A stretch of DNA of 49,534 bases from Treponema sp. (GTDB lineage Bacteria > Spirochaetota > Spirochaetia > Treponematales > Treponemataceae): positions 1 through 49,534 of the forward strand of contig JAKSTG010000022.1 in assembly GCA_024402695.1 (NCBI GenBank). The letters are read 5' to 3'. Below, piece after piece: positions 1-7,866 of this stretch; position 1 is the stretch's first letter, and every line of letters starts with the position of its first letter. The notes beneath the pieces are model-generated. The model was given only the letters and a program-made list of their open reading frames with translations. It had not been told where the DNA came from and ran no database searches. The position numbers and the translations under genes are program-made.

Positions 1-78
1 ACTCCCACAATAACCAATGGAGGCCTCCCGCGGAGCCCCGTCGCTCGCTGCGCTTTGTGTGGCTGAACTTAGGAGGGC
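1..78. repeat. GC-rich structured sequence at window edge
   Basis: This stretch is much richer in GC than its surroundings and holds a perfect 10-bp palindrome, GGAGGCCTCC, at 19-28. I see no start codon with a ribosome binding site and no protein family in it. It resembles in style the other GC-rich palindromic inserts in this window (40911-40980 and the linker at about 10826-10985), but no long identity is visible. It could also be the edge of a feature lying to the left. Confidence 0.3.
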
Positions 79-112
79 AAAAAAAAACCGTCCGATTGAT
101 CAAGTCGGACGG
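79..112 (-). terminator. rpmB intrinsic terminator
   Basis: On the minus strand a perfect 8-bp stem CCGTCCGA/TCGGACGG (88-95 with 105-112) is followed by a run of nine T (A79-A87 on plus). It lies 23 bp after the rpmB stop and is a standard Rho-independent terminator. Confidence 0.85.
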
Positions 113-135
113 CATTCAAAGTGCTTGTTCAAAAA

Positions 136-357
136 CTATTTGTTTTCTACAGCAGCTTTTGGTACTGATACTTTCTTTTCGAAAAGTCCGCGGTTCAGAC
201 AGCGTGTACAAACTTTAAGAGAGAATGTTGTTCCATCAATAACTGTCTTTACTGGGTGGAGGTTTGGTCTCCATGTTCTGCGTGTGTGGTTGTATGATTT
301 TGATACTTTGTTACCACTCATTACGCCTTTACCGCAAATATCACAAGCTCTAGACAT
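136..357 (-). CDS. rpmB: 50S ribosomal protein L28
   Basis: This is a large-subunit ribosomal protein of 73 residues, normal for the family. The N-terminus carries the CDICGK zinc-knuckle half (Cys5, Cys8) and a second CxxC pair follows at Cys50/Cys53, so this is the zinc-binding form of L28. The N-H-T-R-R-T-W-R-P-N-L core (residues 23-33) is the family signature. The start is preceded by an AAGGTAGG-like ribosome binding site. It is transcribed alone, ending at the hairpin at 88-112. The four-cysteine form implies zinc in the ribosome, and such genes sometimes have cysteine-less paralogues elsewhere; none is seen here. Confidence 0.96.
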   Translation of the reverse strand: MSRACDICGKGVMSGNKVSKSYNHTRRTWRPNLHPVKTVIDGTTFSLKVCTRCLNRGLFEKKVSVPKAAVENK

Positions 358-382
358 AATATATACCTACCTTAATTAAGAT

Positions 383-403
383 CTTAAAAAATAGTTTTTT
401 AAG
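383..403. terminator. AT-only hairpin between rpmB and fabV
   Basis: CTTAAAAAA / TTTTTTAAG form a perfect 9-bp inverted repeat around a TAG loop. It lies after the fabV stop and just upstream of rpmB, so it could end fabV transcription or belong to the rpmB promoter. The stem has only two G-C pairs, so termination activity is uncertain. Confidence 0.35.
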
Positions 404-452
404 TTTACAGAATTCTTTACTTTGCGTCAATATCAAAAGCCGAAGCCTGAAA

Positions 453-1655
453 CTAGTCTGAGTAATCTACACCTTCAACATCGAAGCCGTTGGCAGCCAG
501 GAAGTCGTGGCGGTAACCGTCCAGGTCACAGTATTCTTTAAGATTTTCGCTTGTAATCAGGCTCATGCACTTGTCTACTTCAGCCTGAACATCATCCTGC
601 ATTTCCCAGTCGTCAATGCGGATCAGGTTGTTTTCATCAACAGGAACGTTTCCTGCAGCGAAGTTGTCACCTGTGTAAAGACGTTCTGCGAAAAGACGTT
701 CCATCTGTTCGATACAGCCTTCGTGATTTCCCTTGGCTTTCATAACTTTGAAGAGGATTGAAAGGTAAAGTGAAATGATTGGGATAACAGCTGAAGAACG
801 GGTTACCAGACCTTTGTTTACAGAAACCCATGCATCACCGTTTACAGCAGCTTTAAGCTGTGCTGAAAGGTTGCGGGCTGTTGCTTCCAGGTCTTTTTTA
901 GCCTGACCGATTGTACCGTTGCGGTAAATAGCGTGGCTGAGTTTTGGTCCGATGTAAGAGTAAGCTACTGTGCGACATCCGTCAGCAAGTACACCTGCTT
1001 CCAGGAGCTGGCTGATCCAAATCTGCCAGTCAGCACCACCCATAACCTTTACAGTGTTTTCGATTTCTTCTTCTGTTGCAGGTTCGGCTGTTTTTTCAGA
1101 AAGAGTTTCTGTCATGATATCCAGAGCGGCTCCACCGTAGTTTTCACCGATTGGTTTGATAACTGATTTGTAGAGAACTCCTGTGTCAGGGTCTGTACGA
1201 ACAGGGCTTGCCAGTGAGTAAACGATAAGATCAACTTTTTTACCCTGAGCTTTGATTTCATCAATGATTGTTTTGCGTGTTTCGTGGCTGAAAGCATCAG
1301 CATTGAAAGATTTTGCGTAAAGACCAGCTTCTGTAGCAACTTTGTCGAATTCTTTGTTGTTGTAGAAACCTGGTGTTCCGCATTTTGTTTCTGTTCCTTC
1401 TTTTTCGAAAGAAACACCGATTGTGTCGGCACCGTATTCAAAAGCGGCTGTAATACGTGATGCAAGACCGTAACCTGTTGAACATCCCAGAACCAGAACG
1501 AACTTAGGTCCGTTTCCACCTTCTTTGTTTGTCTTGATTCCGCGTTTTGCTTTCTGTGCTTTTACGTAATCAATCTGATGATCTGTTTCTTTAGCACATC
1601 CTTCTGGGTGAGCGTTGATACAGATGTTTGAACGAATCATAGGTTTGTTATTCAT
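453..1655 (-). CDS. fabV: trans-2-enoyl-CoA/ACP reductase (FabV/Ter family)
   Basis: This NADH-dependent enzyme reduces trans-2-enoyl thioesters, either as the last step of fatty acid elongation (FabV) or as crotonyl-CoA reductase (Ter). The 400-residue length is full. The glycine-rich nucleotide motif LGCSTGYGLASR is at about 57-67. The family's Y-x8-K catalytic pair is seen as Tyr244 and Lys253 in AIYRNGTIGQAKK. The enzyme characterised from T. denticola belongs to this family, which fits the host. The start has an AGGAG site 6 nt upstream. It is a single gene whose promoter region touches a palindromic repeat at 1694-1833. Sequence alone cannot decide between ACP and CoA substrates. Confidence 0.93.
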   Translation of the reverse strand: MNNKPMIRSNICINAHPEGCAKETDHQIDYVKAQKAKRGIKTNKEGGNGPKFVLVLGCSTGYGLASRITAAFEYGADTIGVSFEKEGTETKCGTPGFYNNKEFDKVATEAGLYAKSFNADAFSHETRKTIIDEIKAQGKKVDLIVYSLASPVRTDPDTGVLYKSVIKPIGENYGGAALDIMTETLSEKTAEPATEEEIENTVKVMGGADWQIWISQLLEAGVLADGCRTVAYSYIGPKLSHAIYRNGTIGQAKKDLEATARNLSAQLKAAVNGDAWVSVNKGLVTRSSAVIPIISLYLSILFKVMKAKGNHEGCIEQMERLFAERLYTGDNFAAGNVPVDENNLIRIDDWEMQDDVQAEVDKCMSLITSENLKEYCDLDGYRHDFLAANGFDVEGVDYSD

Positions 1656-1693
1656 ATGTGACTCCTATAAATGTATTATCTAATGGAAATATA

Positions 1694-1833
1694 ATAAAAC
1701 TTACGCGAGGAAAGAAAACATGCAGCCAGCAGGATTTGAAGCGCGGCTTTATAGTTTCCTATCCGCGCTTCACATCCAGCGACGCTAGCTAGCGGTGCTG
1801 GTCTGCTGTTTTCTGACCGGGAGTAAGTTTTAT
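1694..1833. repeat. 140-bp palindromic element with 11-bp terminal inverted repeats
   Basis: The ends are perfect 11-bp inverted repeats ATAAAACTTAC (1694-1704) and GTAAGTTTTAT (1823-1833). Nested inside are GAAAACA/TGTTTTC (1714-1720 with 1807-1813), GCAG/CTGC, a 9-bp stem GAAGCGCGG/CCGCGCTTC (1738-1746 with 1763-1771) and a hairpin with a 12-bp perfect palindrome at 1783-1794 inside CCAGC/GCTGG arms. It fills the gap between fabV and cbiO. No transposase ORF is present. A compact sequence with the same end motif lies at 25320-25347, so this may be a MITE-like family. Confidence 0.6.
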
Positions 1834-1921
1834 GAACTCTCTATATTCGCAGTAAAATATATTTATAGGATAATACATAGATTTTATTTTGACAATAGTT
1901 GAAAAAATGTCAGAATAAAAT

Positions 1922-2635
1922 CTACTGAAAGCGGAAAGGAAGTTCCATGCGATGAGATTCAAGAAGTTCTTTGTCTTTAAGAATTTTTTCGGTTGGTCCG
2001 TCTGCAACGATCTGACCGCCTGAAAGGAGAATAACCCGTGAACAGGTATCCAGGATCATATCCAGGTCGTGGGATGTAATAAGCTTTGTCTGTTTAAGAG
2101 AATTAATTGTGTTGATAATCAGGCGGCGGTTGTAAGGATCAAGAGTGGAAGTAGGTTCATCCATCAGGAGAACCTGAGGTTCCATCGTAAGAACTGTTGC
2201 AATGGCCGCCATGCGTTTTTCCCCACCGGAAAGTTTGTGGTTGTGACGGTCTTTCAAATGGCTTATATTCAGGTCTGCAAGAATTTTTTCAGAACGGACA
2301 GAAGCTTCATCTTTTGTTATCCCGTAATTAATCGGTCCAAAAGTCATGTCTTCAATTACAGTCGGCATGAACATCTGGTTGTCAGAGTTCTGGAACACAA
2401 ATCCGAGCTTACGGCGGATTTCTTTCAGGTTTTTTTCGCAGACTTCGATTCCATCAACAGTTATTTTTCCGTCAAAAGGAAGAAGTCCAAGAAGGCATTT
2501 CATCAGTGTTGATTTACCGGCTCCGTTGGCTCCAATAAGTCCGACAGTTTCTCCAGGAGTAATTGAAAAACTTATGCCTTTCAAAATGCTGCGTGATATT
2601 TCATAGGAAAAGGAAACATCAGAAAACGAAATCAT
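1922..2635 (-). CDS. cbiO: Nickel/cobalt ECF transporter ATPase CbiO
   Basis: This is the ATPase that powers group I ECF uptake of Ni2+ or Co2+. It has 237 residues with Walker A GANGAGKST (35-43), Q-loop FQN (81-83), signature LSGGEKR (135-141), Walker B ending in D159-E160 and the switch His189. The order Q-loop-S-D-N-Q is typical of ECF/CbiO ATPases. It overlaps the preceding cbiQ by 17 bp, so translation is coupled. It is the last gene of larE-larB-larC-cbiM-cbiQ-cbiO. Being in one operon with nickel-pincer genes points to nickel rather than cobalt, by context only. Confidence 0.92.
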   Translation of the reverse strand: MISFSDVSFSYEISRSILKGISFSITPGETVGLIGANGAGKSTLMKCLLGLLPFDGKITVDGIEVCEKNLKEIRRKLGFVFQNSDNQMFMPTVIEDMTFGPINYGITKDEASVRSEKILADLNISHLKDRHNHKLSGGEKRMAAIATVLTMEPQVLLMDEPTSTLDPYNRRLIINTINSLKQTKLITSHDLDMILDTCSRVILLSGGQIVADGPTEKILKDKELLESHRMELPFRFQ

Positions 2636-3392
2636 ATAACAGAGCTCCTAAGATATGTGTGAATAGTGTACCGATAATTTCGGGTATATTGAAAAATCTG
2701 AAAGTCAGAATTAGTGCAGTAACGGTCAGGAAAAATATCCAGCTTTTTATGGCAGAATGTTTTCCGCGGCTGCAGGCGTAAAAATAATTTCCGTTGTATC
2801 CTCGAAGGATCATGGCGGAGTAAAGGTCATCGGCTCGGTCGAAACTTCGTAAAAAAAGCTGGCCTAAAAATGATCCCCAGGCCGAGTAGTGAAGTCCTTT
2901 TTGATTTGGAGCTCGTAAATGATAAGCTTCGAGCATAACAGCAACTTCATCTTTCATTACAAAAATGAAGCGCCATGTAAGAAGTAATACTGTAACAATT
3001 ATTTTTGGAATTTTTATGCGGCGAAGAGTTCCGCAAAGTTCGTCAATTTTAGTAGTCTCTGCAAAAGCGTAAGAGGCAGAAAGACAGAGAAGTCCTTTAA
3101 GAATCAAAGTGAAAAGTGAAACAAAGCCAGCCCGAATTGTAAATAAACCGGCTGCTTCAAAAGGTACTTTATCAATAAAGGGATTCAATATTCCTGTCAT
3201 AATAATCAGCGGCATTACAAATCCGGTTGCTTTAAAACATTTTTTAAAGGAAAGACCGGAAAGCTGAAACATTATGACAGGATATAGGAACATTGGAACG
3301 AGCCCTGTAACATCATATTTTGAAAAAGAGACTGTTGTAAAAATATAAATTGCGGTAACTGCTAGTTTTGCAAGAGGGCTCAGATTTTTCAT
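2619..3392 (-). CDS. cbiQ: Nickel/cobalt ECF transporter transmembrane protein CbiQ
   Basis: This is the T component that couples the ATPase to the substrate-binding subunit. The 257 residues hold about five to six hydrophobic segments. The coupling-helix region contains Y-S-A-M-I-L-R-G-Y (about residues 190-198), corresponding to the conserved A-R-G motif of EcfT/CbiQ proteins. Its start shares one base with the cbiM stop (position 3392) and its end overlaps cbiO. This tight packing means the three transporter genes are translated as a unit. Confidence 0.88.
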   Translation of the reverse strand: MKNLSPLAKLAVTAIYIFTTVSFSKYDVTGLVPMFLYPVIMFQLSGLSFKKCFKATGFVMPLIIMTGILNPFIDKVPFEAAGLFTIRAGFVSLFTLILKGLLCLSASYAFAETTKIDELCGTLRRIKIPKIIVTVLLLTWRFIFVMKDEVAVMLEAYHLRAPNQKGLHYSAWGSFLGQLFLRSFDRADDLYSAMILRGYNGNYFYACSRGKHSAIKSWIFFLTVTALILTFRFFNIPEIIGTLFTHILGALLYDFVF

Positions 3393-4423
3393 TAAGCGGA
3401 TGCTTTTTCCTTTTTCCGGAAGATTTTTATAAGGAACGAGACTGCTACTGCAAATGCGGCCACAATAAGTGAACCAACAATACCTGACAAAGAAGTTCCT
3501 CCTGCAGTTTCGCTGTCTGGAAGATTATAGTCAGGAAGGAATGAAGTGTGTTCCTGAATGGCTGCGGCTTTGTTTGCGGCATCAGACTGGAATCCAAAAT
3601 TTTCTTCATCAAGAGAAAGGTTTTCGGCGTATCCTTCCTCTGCATTTCCAAACAGAGACCATTCAAGTCCGTCAGGGTGTGAGCTGGCAAGAAGACTGAA
3701 ACCACCGGCTGTAACAAAGGCTGTTGCTGCAAGGACAATGATTGTTGCACGGAGTGAAAGTTTTCCTTCCCGTTCTTCTGTGTTCTGTGGAATGGAAAGA
3801 ACTTCAGGTCTTGCTTCAAAAATGAATACAAGAACTGCTGCAGAAATTAATCCTTCAATAAGTCCGATTGCCAGATGGATTGGCTGCATAAGGGCTGTGA
3901 AAGTTCCGAATGGAATATCGGTAATTCCCGAAAGACTTGTTTCAAGAACAACAGAAAAAGCTCCAAGCTGGAGTGTAAAGATACAACCAAGGACAGAAGC
4001 CAGTATGATTTTTGTGCGGCCTGGGTTTTTCATAAGTGGCCGCCAGAAAGCAAAGTAACCGACGAAGCAGCCGTAGAAGGCCATGTTCCAGCAGTTGGCT
4101 CCAAGAGCCATAAGTCCACCATCAGCGAAAAAGAGTCCCTGAATTGCAAGAATAATAATCATAGAAATGAATCCGGCAAAAGGACCAAGAATAGCCGAAA
4201 GAAGAAAGCCGCCGCAAAGGTGACCGGAACTTCCAGTGCCTGGAATTGAATAGTTGATCATCTGTCCGGCAAAGACCAGAGCCGCACAGACAGCCATCAT
4301 TGGAATCTTGTGAGAATCATTTTCCTTTTTAATTTTGTGGACTGAAACTCCAGCTGTAATTGCTGTAGCTCCATACATGACTCCGGCTACTGCAGGAGCC
4401 AAAAGTGCATCTGCCATGTGCAT
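3392..4423 (-). CDS. cbiM: Substrate-specific component CbiM with fused CbiN-like (PDGLE) domain
   Basis: This is the metal-binding S component. It begins M-H-M-A-D, so His2 is placed as in CbiM/NikM, where the N-terminal amine and His2 ligate the metal; a second ligand candidate is His68 in GTGSSGHLCGG. Residues 1 to about 205 form the multi-helix CbiM domain. A further membrane segment, then SSHPDGLEWS (the PDGLE signature of CbiN/NikN), a soluble acidic loop and a last membrane helix follow, so M and N functions are in one chain of 343 residues. That explains why no separate cbiN is present. The start at 4423 is fixed by the need for His at position 2. Confidence 0.92.
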   Translation of the reverse strand: MHMADALLAPAVAGVMYGATAITAGVSVHKIKKENDSHKIPMMAVCAALVFAGQMINYSIPGTGSSGHLCGGFLLSAILGPFAGFISMIIILAIQGLFFADGGLMALGANCWNMAFYGCFVGYFAFWRPLMKNPGRTKIILASVLGCIFTLQLGAFSVVLETSLSGITDIPFGTFTALMQPIHLAIGLIEGLISAAVLVFIFEARPEVLSIPQNTEEREGKLSLRATIIVLAATAFVTAGGFSLLASSHPDGLEWSLFGNAEEGYAENLSLDEENFGFQSDAANKAAAIQEHTSFLPDYNLPDSETAGGTSLSGIVGSLIVAAFAVAVSFLIKIFRKKEKASA

Positions 4424-4428
4424 AAGTC

Positions 4429-5721
4429 TTACTCCTTAATCTTGTTTTCTATTTCAGAAATACTCATTCCGGTTTCCCGTGCAATGCGGGCCAGGTCTTC
4501 GTATTCCAGTTTGCTTCTTTCAGTGCCGTATCCGCTTACAATTTTGTTTCGGACAGGTCCCCATTCAGTTTCAATTGTTTCCATTTTTCTGTTCAGAACG
4601 TATCTTTCAAGGCGTGCCTGACGGATTCCGTTTGTTGTTGTGTGACGGAAAATTTCCTGAACCATTTTTTCTTTATCTGCTTCTTTGCATAGAATGCGCA
4701 TTAAAGTTCCGGGACGATTTTTTTTCATTCCGACAGGAACTGTGTATACATCAAGAGCGCCGGATTCAAAAAGTTTTTCCATGGCAAAGCCGATTTTTTC
4801 TGCAGTCATATCATCAAGATTGCAGCTAAGTTCCAGGACATCGTCATCTTTTTCCTGGGTTGTGCCAAGCATGACACGGACACAGTTTACCCGTTCAAAA
4901 TCCTTTTTTCCCATACCGTATCCGATTTTTGAAACTTTCATTAAGGGCATAGGACAGAAGTCGCTGACAAAATATTTAAGAAGGGCGGCACCTGTTGGTG
5001 TACAAAGTTCACCGCGGATTTCTCCGCTGTAAACAGGAATGTCTTTAAGAATGTTTGCAGTGGCAGGTGCCGGAACCGGAAGAACTCCGTGGGCGCATTT
5101 AACAGTTCCGCTTCCAACGTGAACAGGACTTGCCAGAACTTTTTCTACACCCAAAGTTTCCATAAGAAGACATACGGCGGTTACGTCTGCAACGGCATCC
5201 ATGGAACCTACTTCGTGGAAATGAATTTCTGTAACAGGTTTTCCGTGAACTTTACTTTCGGCTTCTGCAATAATACCGTAAACATCCATTACAGATTTTT
5301 TTACAGATTCACTGATATTCAGATGGTCGCAGACAATGTGACGGATGCCATCCATGGAACTATGTTCATGATGATGGTGTCCTTCATGAGAATGCTCATG
5401 GTCATGGTGATGATCTTTATGCTCGTGATGGTGCTCAAGTTCATGGTGATGATCTTCATGCTCGTGATGGTGCTCATGTTCATGATGATTATCATGCATG
5501 CTTTCATCTTCTTCCTGTCCGTGAACCAGAACAGTCATGTGGCTTCCTGTAATGCCGCATTTTTCTGAAGGTTCAAGTTTGTATTCAATTCCGTGAAGTC
5601 CCATGGAATTCAGTTTAGAAAGAAAATTTTCTCTTTCATCTTTTTCAAGAAGTTCTAAAAGTGCTGCAGTGAGCATGTCTCCGGCAGCTCCCATAGAACA
5701 GTCAATGTACAGTGTTTTCAT
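4429..5721 (-). CDS. larC: Nickel insertion protein LarC
   Basis: LarC is the CTP-dependent cyclometallase that inserts nickel into the pincer precursor made by LarB and LarE. The N-terminus D-C-S-M-G-A-A-G-D-M and TPTGAALLKYF (about residues 240-250) are family motifs. In some lactobacilli larC is split and read by programmed frameshift; here it is one continuous 430-codon frame. Residues about 72-122 are a His/Glu/Asp-rich metal-storage-like loop, encoded by near-identical 39-bp (13-codon) tandem units at about 5395-5485. It lies 3 bp after larB and 5 bp before cbiM, so nickel import and insertion are co-expressed. Confidence 0.93.
   Translation of the reverse strand: MKTLYIDCSMGAAGDMLTAALLELLEKDERENFLSKLNSMGLHGIEYKLEPSEKCGITGSHMTVLVHGQEEDESMHDNHHEHEHHHEHEDHHHELEHHHEHKDHHHDHEHSHEGHHHHEHSSMDGIRHIVCDHLNISESVKKSVMDVYGIIAEAESKVHGKPVTEIHFHEVGSMDAVADVTAVCLLMETLGVEKVLASPVHVGSGTVKCAHGVLPVPAPATANILKDIPVYSGEIRGELCTPTGAALLKYFVSDFCPMPLMKVSKIGYGMGKKDFERVNCVRVMLGTTQEKDDDVLELSCNLDDMTAEKIGFAMEKLFESGALDVYTVPVGMKKNRPGTLMRILCKEADKEKMVQEIFRHTTTNGIRQARLERYVLNRKMETIETEWGPVRNKIVSGYGTERSKLEYEDLARIARETGMSISEIENKIKE
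5395..5485. repeat. 39-bp tandem repeats inside larC
   Basis: Two adjacent copies of a 39-bp unit that begins CATGGTGATGATCTT and differs at only a few positions encode a 13-residue His-rich block. Flanking partial copies extend the histidine loop. The repeat number is likely to vary between strains by slippage without changing the frame, because the unit is a multiple of three. Confidence 0.7.
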
Positions 5722-5724
5722 AAT

Positions 5725-6471
5725 TTACATCCTGTTGATTCTGCTTGCCAAAAATCCGGCACCGAATCCGTTATCGATATTAACAACTGAAACTCCGCTG
5801 GCGCAGGAGTTCAGCATGGAAAGAAGGGCAGAAAGTCCTTCGAAATTTGCACCATAACCAACACTTGTTGGAACCGCAATAACAGGGCAGTCTACAAGTC
5901 CGCCTACAACGCTTGCCAGAGCACCTTCCATTCCTGCAATGCAGATAATTACTCTAGCACTCATAAGTTCGTCCAGATGGGAAAGAAGCCTGTGAAGTCC
6001 TGCCACACCTACATCGTAAAGTCTTGAAACTTCGTTTCCAAAAACTTCACAGGTTAAAGCTGCTTCTTCTGCAACAGGCATGTCGCTGGTTCCGCCTGTT
6101 GCTACTACAATTTTTCCTTTTCCCTTGATTTCGGGCATTGGTCCAACAATCCCGATTTTTGGCATTTCATAATATTTAAAATCTAAATCTGTTGCTTTTG
6201 AAATTTCTTCGGCCTTTGCAGAATCAATTCTTGTAATGAGAATTGTGTTCTGCCCGTTCTTTTTCATGGCCCGGCAGATTCCGATTATCTGATCCGGTGT
6301 TTTCCCGGCGCCGTAAATTACTTCGGCAATGCCCTGGCGGATACTTCTGTGCAGATCAATTTTTGCATAATCCAGATCTTCGAAAGGCTGCTTTTTAATA
6401 GAAAGAAGTGCTTCGTCTACTGTCATCTCTCCACTTTGTACTTTTGAAAGAATTTCTTTAATATCAGTCAT
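5725..6471 (-). CDS. larB: Nicotinic acid adenine dinucleotide carboxylase/hydrolase LarB
   Basis: LarB carboxylates the pyridinium ring of NaAD and cleaves the phosphoanhydride, giving the first intermediate of the nickel-pincer nucleotide. The 248-residue protein has the usual helical N-terminus and a PurE-like C-terminal domain with ATGGTSDMPVAEEA (about 124-137) and a Gly-rich end, NGFGAGFLAS. It overlaps larE by 8 bp and precedes larC by 3 bp. No larA-like lactate racemase lies in the window, so the enzyme using the cofactor is elsewhere. Confidence 0.93.
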   Translation of the reverse strand: MTDIKEILSKVQSGEMTVDEALLSIKKQPFEDLDYAKIDLHRSIRQGIAEVIYGAGKTPDQIIGICRAMKKNGQNTILITRIDSAKAEEISKATDLDFKYYEMPKIGIVGPMPEIKGKGKIVVATGGTSDMPVAEEAALTCEVFGNEVSRLYDVGVAGLHRLLSHLDELMSARVIICIAGMEGALASVVGGLVDCPVIAVPTSVGYGANFEGLSALLSMLNSCASGVSVVNIDNGFGAGFLASRINRM

Positions 6472-7231
6472 TTGATTTCCTTGGCTCCAGATCCAGTGTA
6501 ATAGTTTCGTAAAGAGGCTTAAGTTTTTTTATAAGAATGTTTTTTTCTTTTATGATTTTTTCCATTTGGTTTTCAGTCACCTGGATCTTTGCAGAATTTC
6601 CTGTTTTTCTGATACGGAAATCTGAGTATCCCATTTCCATCATCAAAGCTTCGCCCTTTTCTGTTGCTTCCAGATCTTCTTTTGTAATTGAAGTTCCTGT
6701 TGGAATGCGGGTGGCAAGGCAGGCGTAGGAAGGTTTGTTCCAGGTAAAAAGTCCTGCTTCTTTTGAAAGGCGTCGGATTTCGTCTTTTGTAAGACCAGCC
6801 ATACGAAGTGGAGAAAGAACTTTCAGTTCTTGAAGTGCTTTGTATCCTGGACGGTCTGAAACATCATCTGAAGCATTGGTTCCTTCAAGAAGAATAGAAC
6901 AGCCTTCTTTTTTAGCTTCTTCAAGAATTCTGTTAAAGATTGTCCGCTTGCAGTAATAGCATCTTTTTGCATCGTTACGGATTGCATCGGGATTTTCAAA
7001 AACTGAAAGGTTAATAATTTTTATGTTTGCATTAAGTTCTTTTACAAGGCGCAGAGCATCGTCAAATTCAAACTGAGGCTGGAACTCACTTTTTACATAG
7101 AAGGCAGTAATGTCAGCTCCCGATTTGACTCCTTCGTAAAGAAGGTATGAAGAGTCTACGCCGCCTGAAAAGGCCAGACCGATTTTTGTTTTGTGCGACT
7201 TTGCATCTTCAAAAAAATCTTTAAGTGTCAT
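6464..7231 (-). CDS. larE: ATP-dependent sacrificial/[4Fe-4S] sulfur transferase LarE
   Basis: LarE adenylates the LarB product and installs the two sulfur atoms of the pincer. The PP-loop SGGVDSS is at 22-28. Three cysteines are placed like those of the cluster-binding LarE type: Cys91 and Cys94 in CYYC, and Cys171 in PSYACLATR. The single-Cys lactobacillar enzyme gives up its cysteine sulfur, whereas three-Cys homologues such as the T. maritima one bind a [4Fe-4S] cluster and can turn over. This protein should be of the second kind (inference). The start has an AAGGAA site. It is the first gene of the lar-cbi operon. Confidence 0.92.
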   Translation of the reverse strand: MTLKDFFEDAKSHKTKIGLAFSGGVDSSYLLYEGVKSGADITAFYVKSEFQPQFEFDDALRLVKELNANIKIINLSVFENPDAIRNDAKRCYYCKRTIFNRILEEAKKEGCSILLEGTNASDDVSDRPGYKALQELKVLSPLRMAGLTKDEIRRLSKEAGLFTWNKPSYACLATRIPTGTSITKEDLEATEKGEALMMEMGYSDFRIRKTGNSAKIQVTENQMEKIIKEKNILIKKLKPLYETITLDLEPRKSND

Positions 7232-7287
7232 TTTTATTCCTTCTAATATGCCTGCTGTTTTTACACCGAAAAAGTTTTAAAAACAAT

Positions 7288-7328
7288 AAGGCTGTCCTAT
7301 CCGTCATCTGACGAATATAGACAGCCTT
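7288..7328. promoter_or_regulatory. 41-nt long hairpin in the larE leader
   Basis: Outer arms AAGGCTGTC (7288-7296) and GACAGCCTT (7320-7328) are a perfect 9-bp pair, and inner arms CTATCCGTCA / TGACGAATATAG extend the stem with bulges. It lies about 57 nt before the larE start on the minus strand, followed by ATTGTTTTT. It could be an attenuator-like leader structure of the nickel operon or a second terminator for the upstream gene. I do not recognise a known riboswitch in it. Confidence 0.45.
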
Positions 7329-7357
7329 CTGACTATCGTTAGAAAATCCGTGAGTTC

Positions 7358-7385
7358 AAAAAATTATGCAAAGACTTCTGTCTTT
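7358..7385 (-). terminator. Probable terminator after the DUF3842 gene
   Basis: On minus, AAAGAC-AGAA-GTCTTT (7370-7385) is followed by GCATAA and six T (A7358-A7363 on plus). The stem is short and AT-rich, so it is probably weak. It would separate the DUF3842 transcript from larE. Confidence 0.5.
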
Positions 7386-7457
7386 AAGTAACCGGTTCAT
7401 CCGAAAACTTATGGCTTTATTTTAAATGTTAATGAATATGGAGTCAAATAATCTTTG

Positions 7458-7865
7458 TTATTTTGAAATGGCTGCAAGATGTTCCATTGCGGCTTCAACA
7501 AGTTTTGCAGCAGGAACTTTTTCTACCCCTACAATAAAATTGGAACATACATTCATAGGAATAAGAATACGTTCTGCATTGCTCTGTGAAACTGCCAGTG
7601 CCATTTTAGGAGTGATTTCACCATAAAGGGAATCGGAAATTACAATGCCGATTGGGCCTGTAATGATGTCTGCGTTGCGGGCGCCAACAATGACTGCGTT
7701 TTCGCCTGTGGCAGCATGATGAGCGCCAGCCTTAAGCATAGACTGAGTGGCTACAGTATTTGTTCCAACTGCTGTGATTTCTGCTTCTGGAAACTTCTTT
7801 TTGATGTTTTCTACGAGCTGCGAGCCCATGCCGCCGCCCTGTCCGTCAATTACAAGTATTTTCAT
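7458..7865 (-). CDS. DUF3842 family protein
   Basis: This small protein of 135 residues begins MKILVIDGQGGGMGSQLVE, a glycine-rich nucleotide-binding-like turn typical of DUF3842, and continues as an alternating alpha/beta fold with a second Gly/Ala-rich region (ATGENAVIVGARNADIITGPIG is interrupted by polar residues). The family has no assigned function that I can name. The gene starts 1 bp before the lipoprotein stop and lies just upstream of the lar-cbi operon in the same orientation, which may hint at a link with nickel cofactor metabolism. That link is only positional. Confidence 0.75.
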   Translation of the reverse strand: MKILVIDGQGGGMGSQLVENIKKKFPEAEITAVGTNTVATQSMLKAGAHHAATGENAVIVGARNADIITGPIGIVISDSLYGEITPKMALAVSQSNAERILIPMNVCSNFIVGVEKVPAAKLVEAAMEHLAAISK

Positions 7866-7866
7866 A

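Noticed and set aside
5395..5485. Short regular repeats taken for a CRISPR array
   Set aside because: The units are directly adjacent with no unique spacers and are in frame within larC.
4429..5721. Programmed frameshift in larC
   Set aside because: The frame is continuous for 430 codons and includes both halves, so no recoding is needed here.
7232..7457. Cobalamin or NiCo riboswitch before the lar-cbi operon
   Set aside because: I could not find the conserved B12-box or the four-way junction pattern; only generic hairpins are visible.
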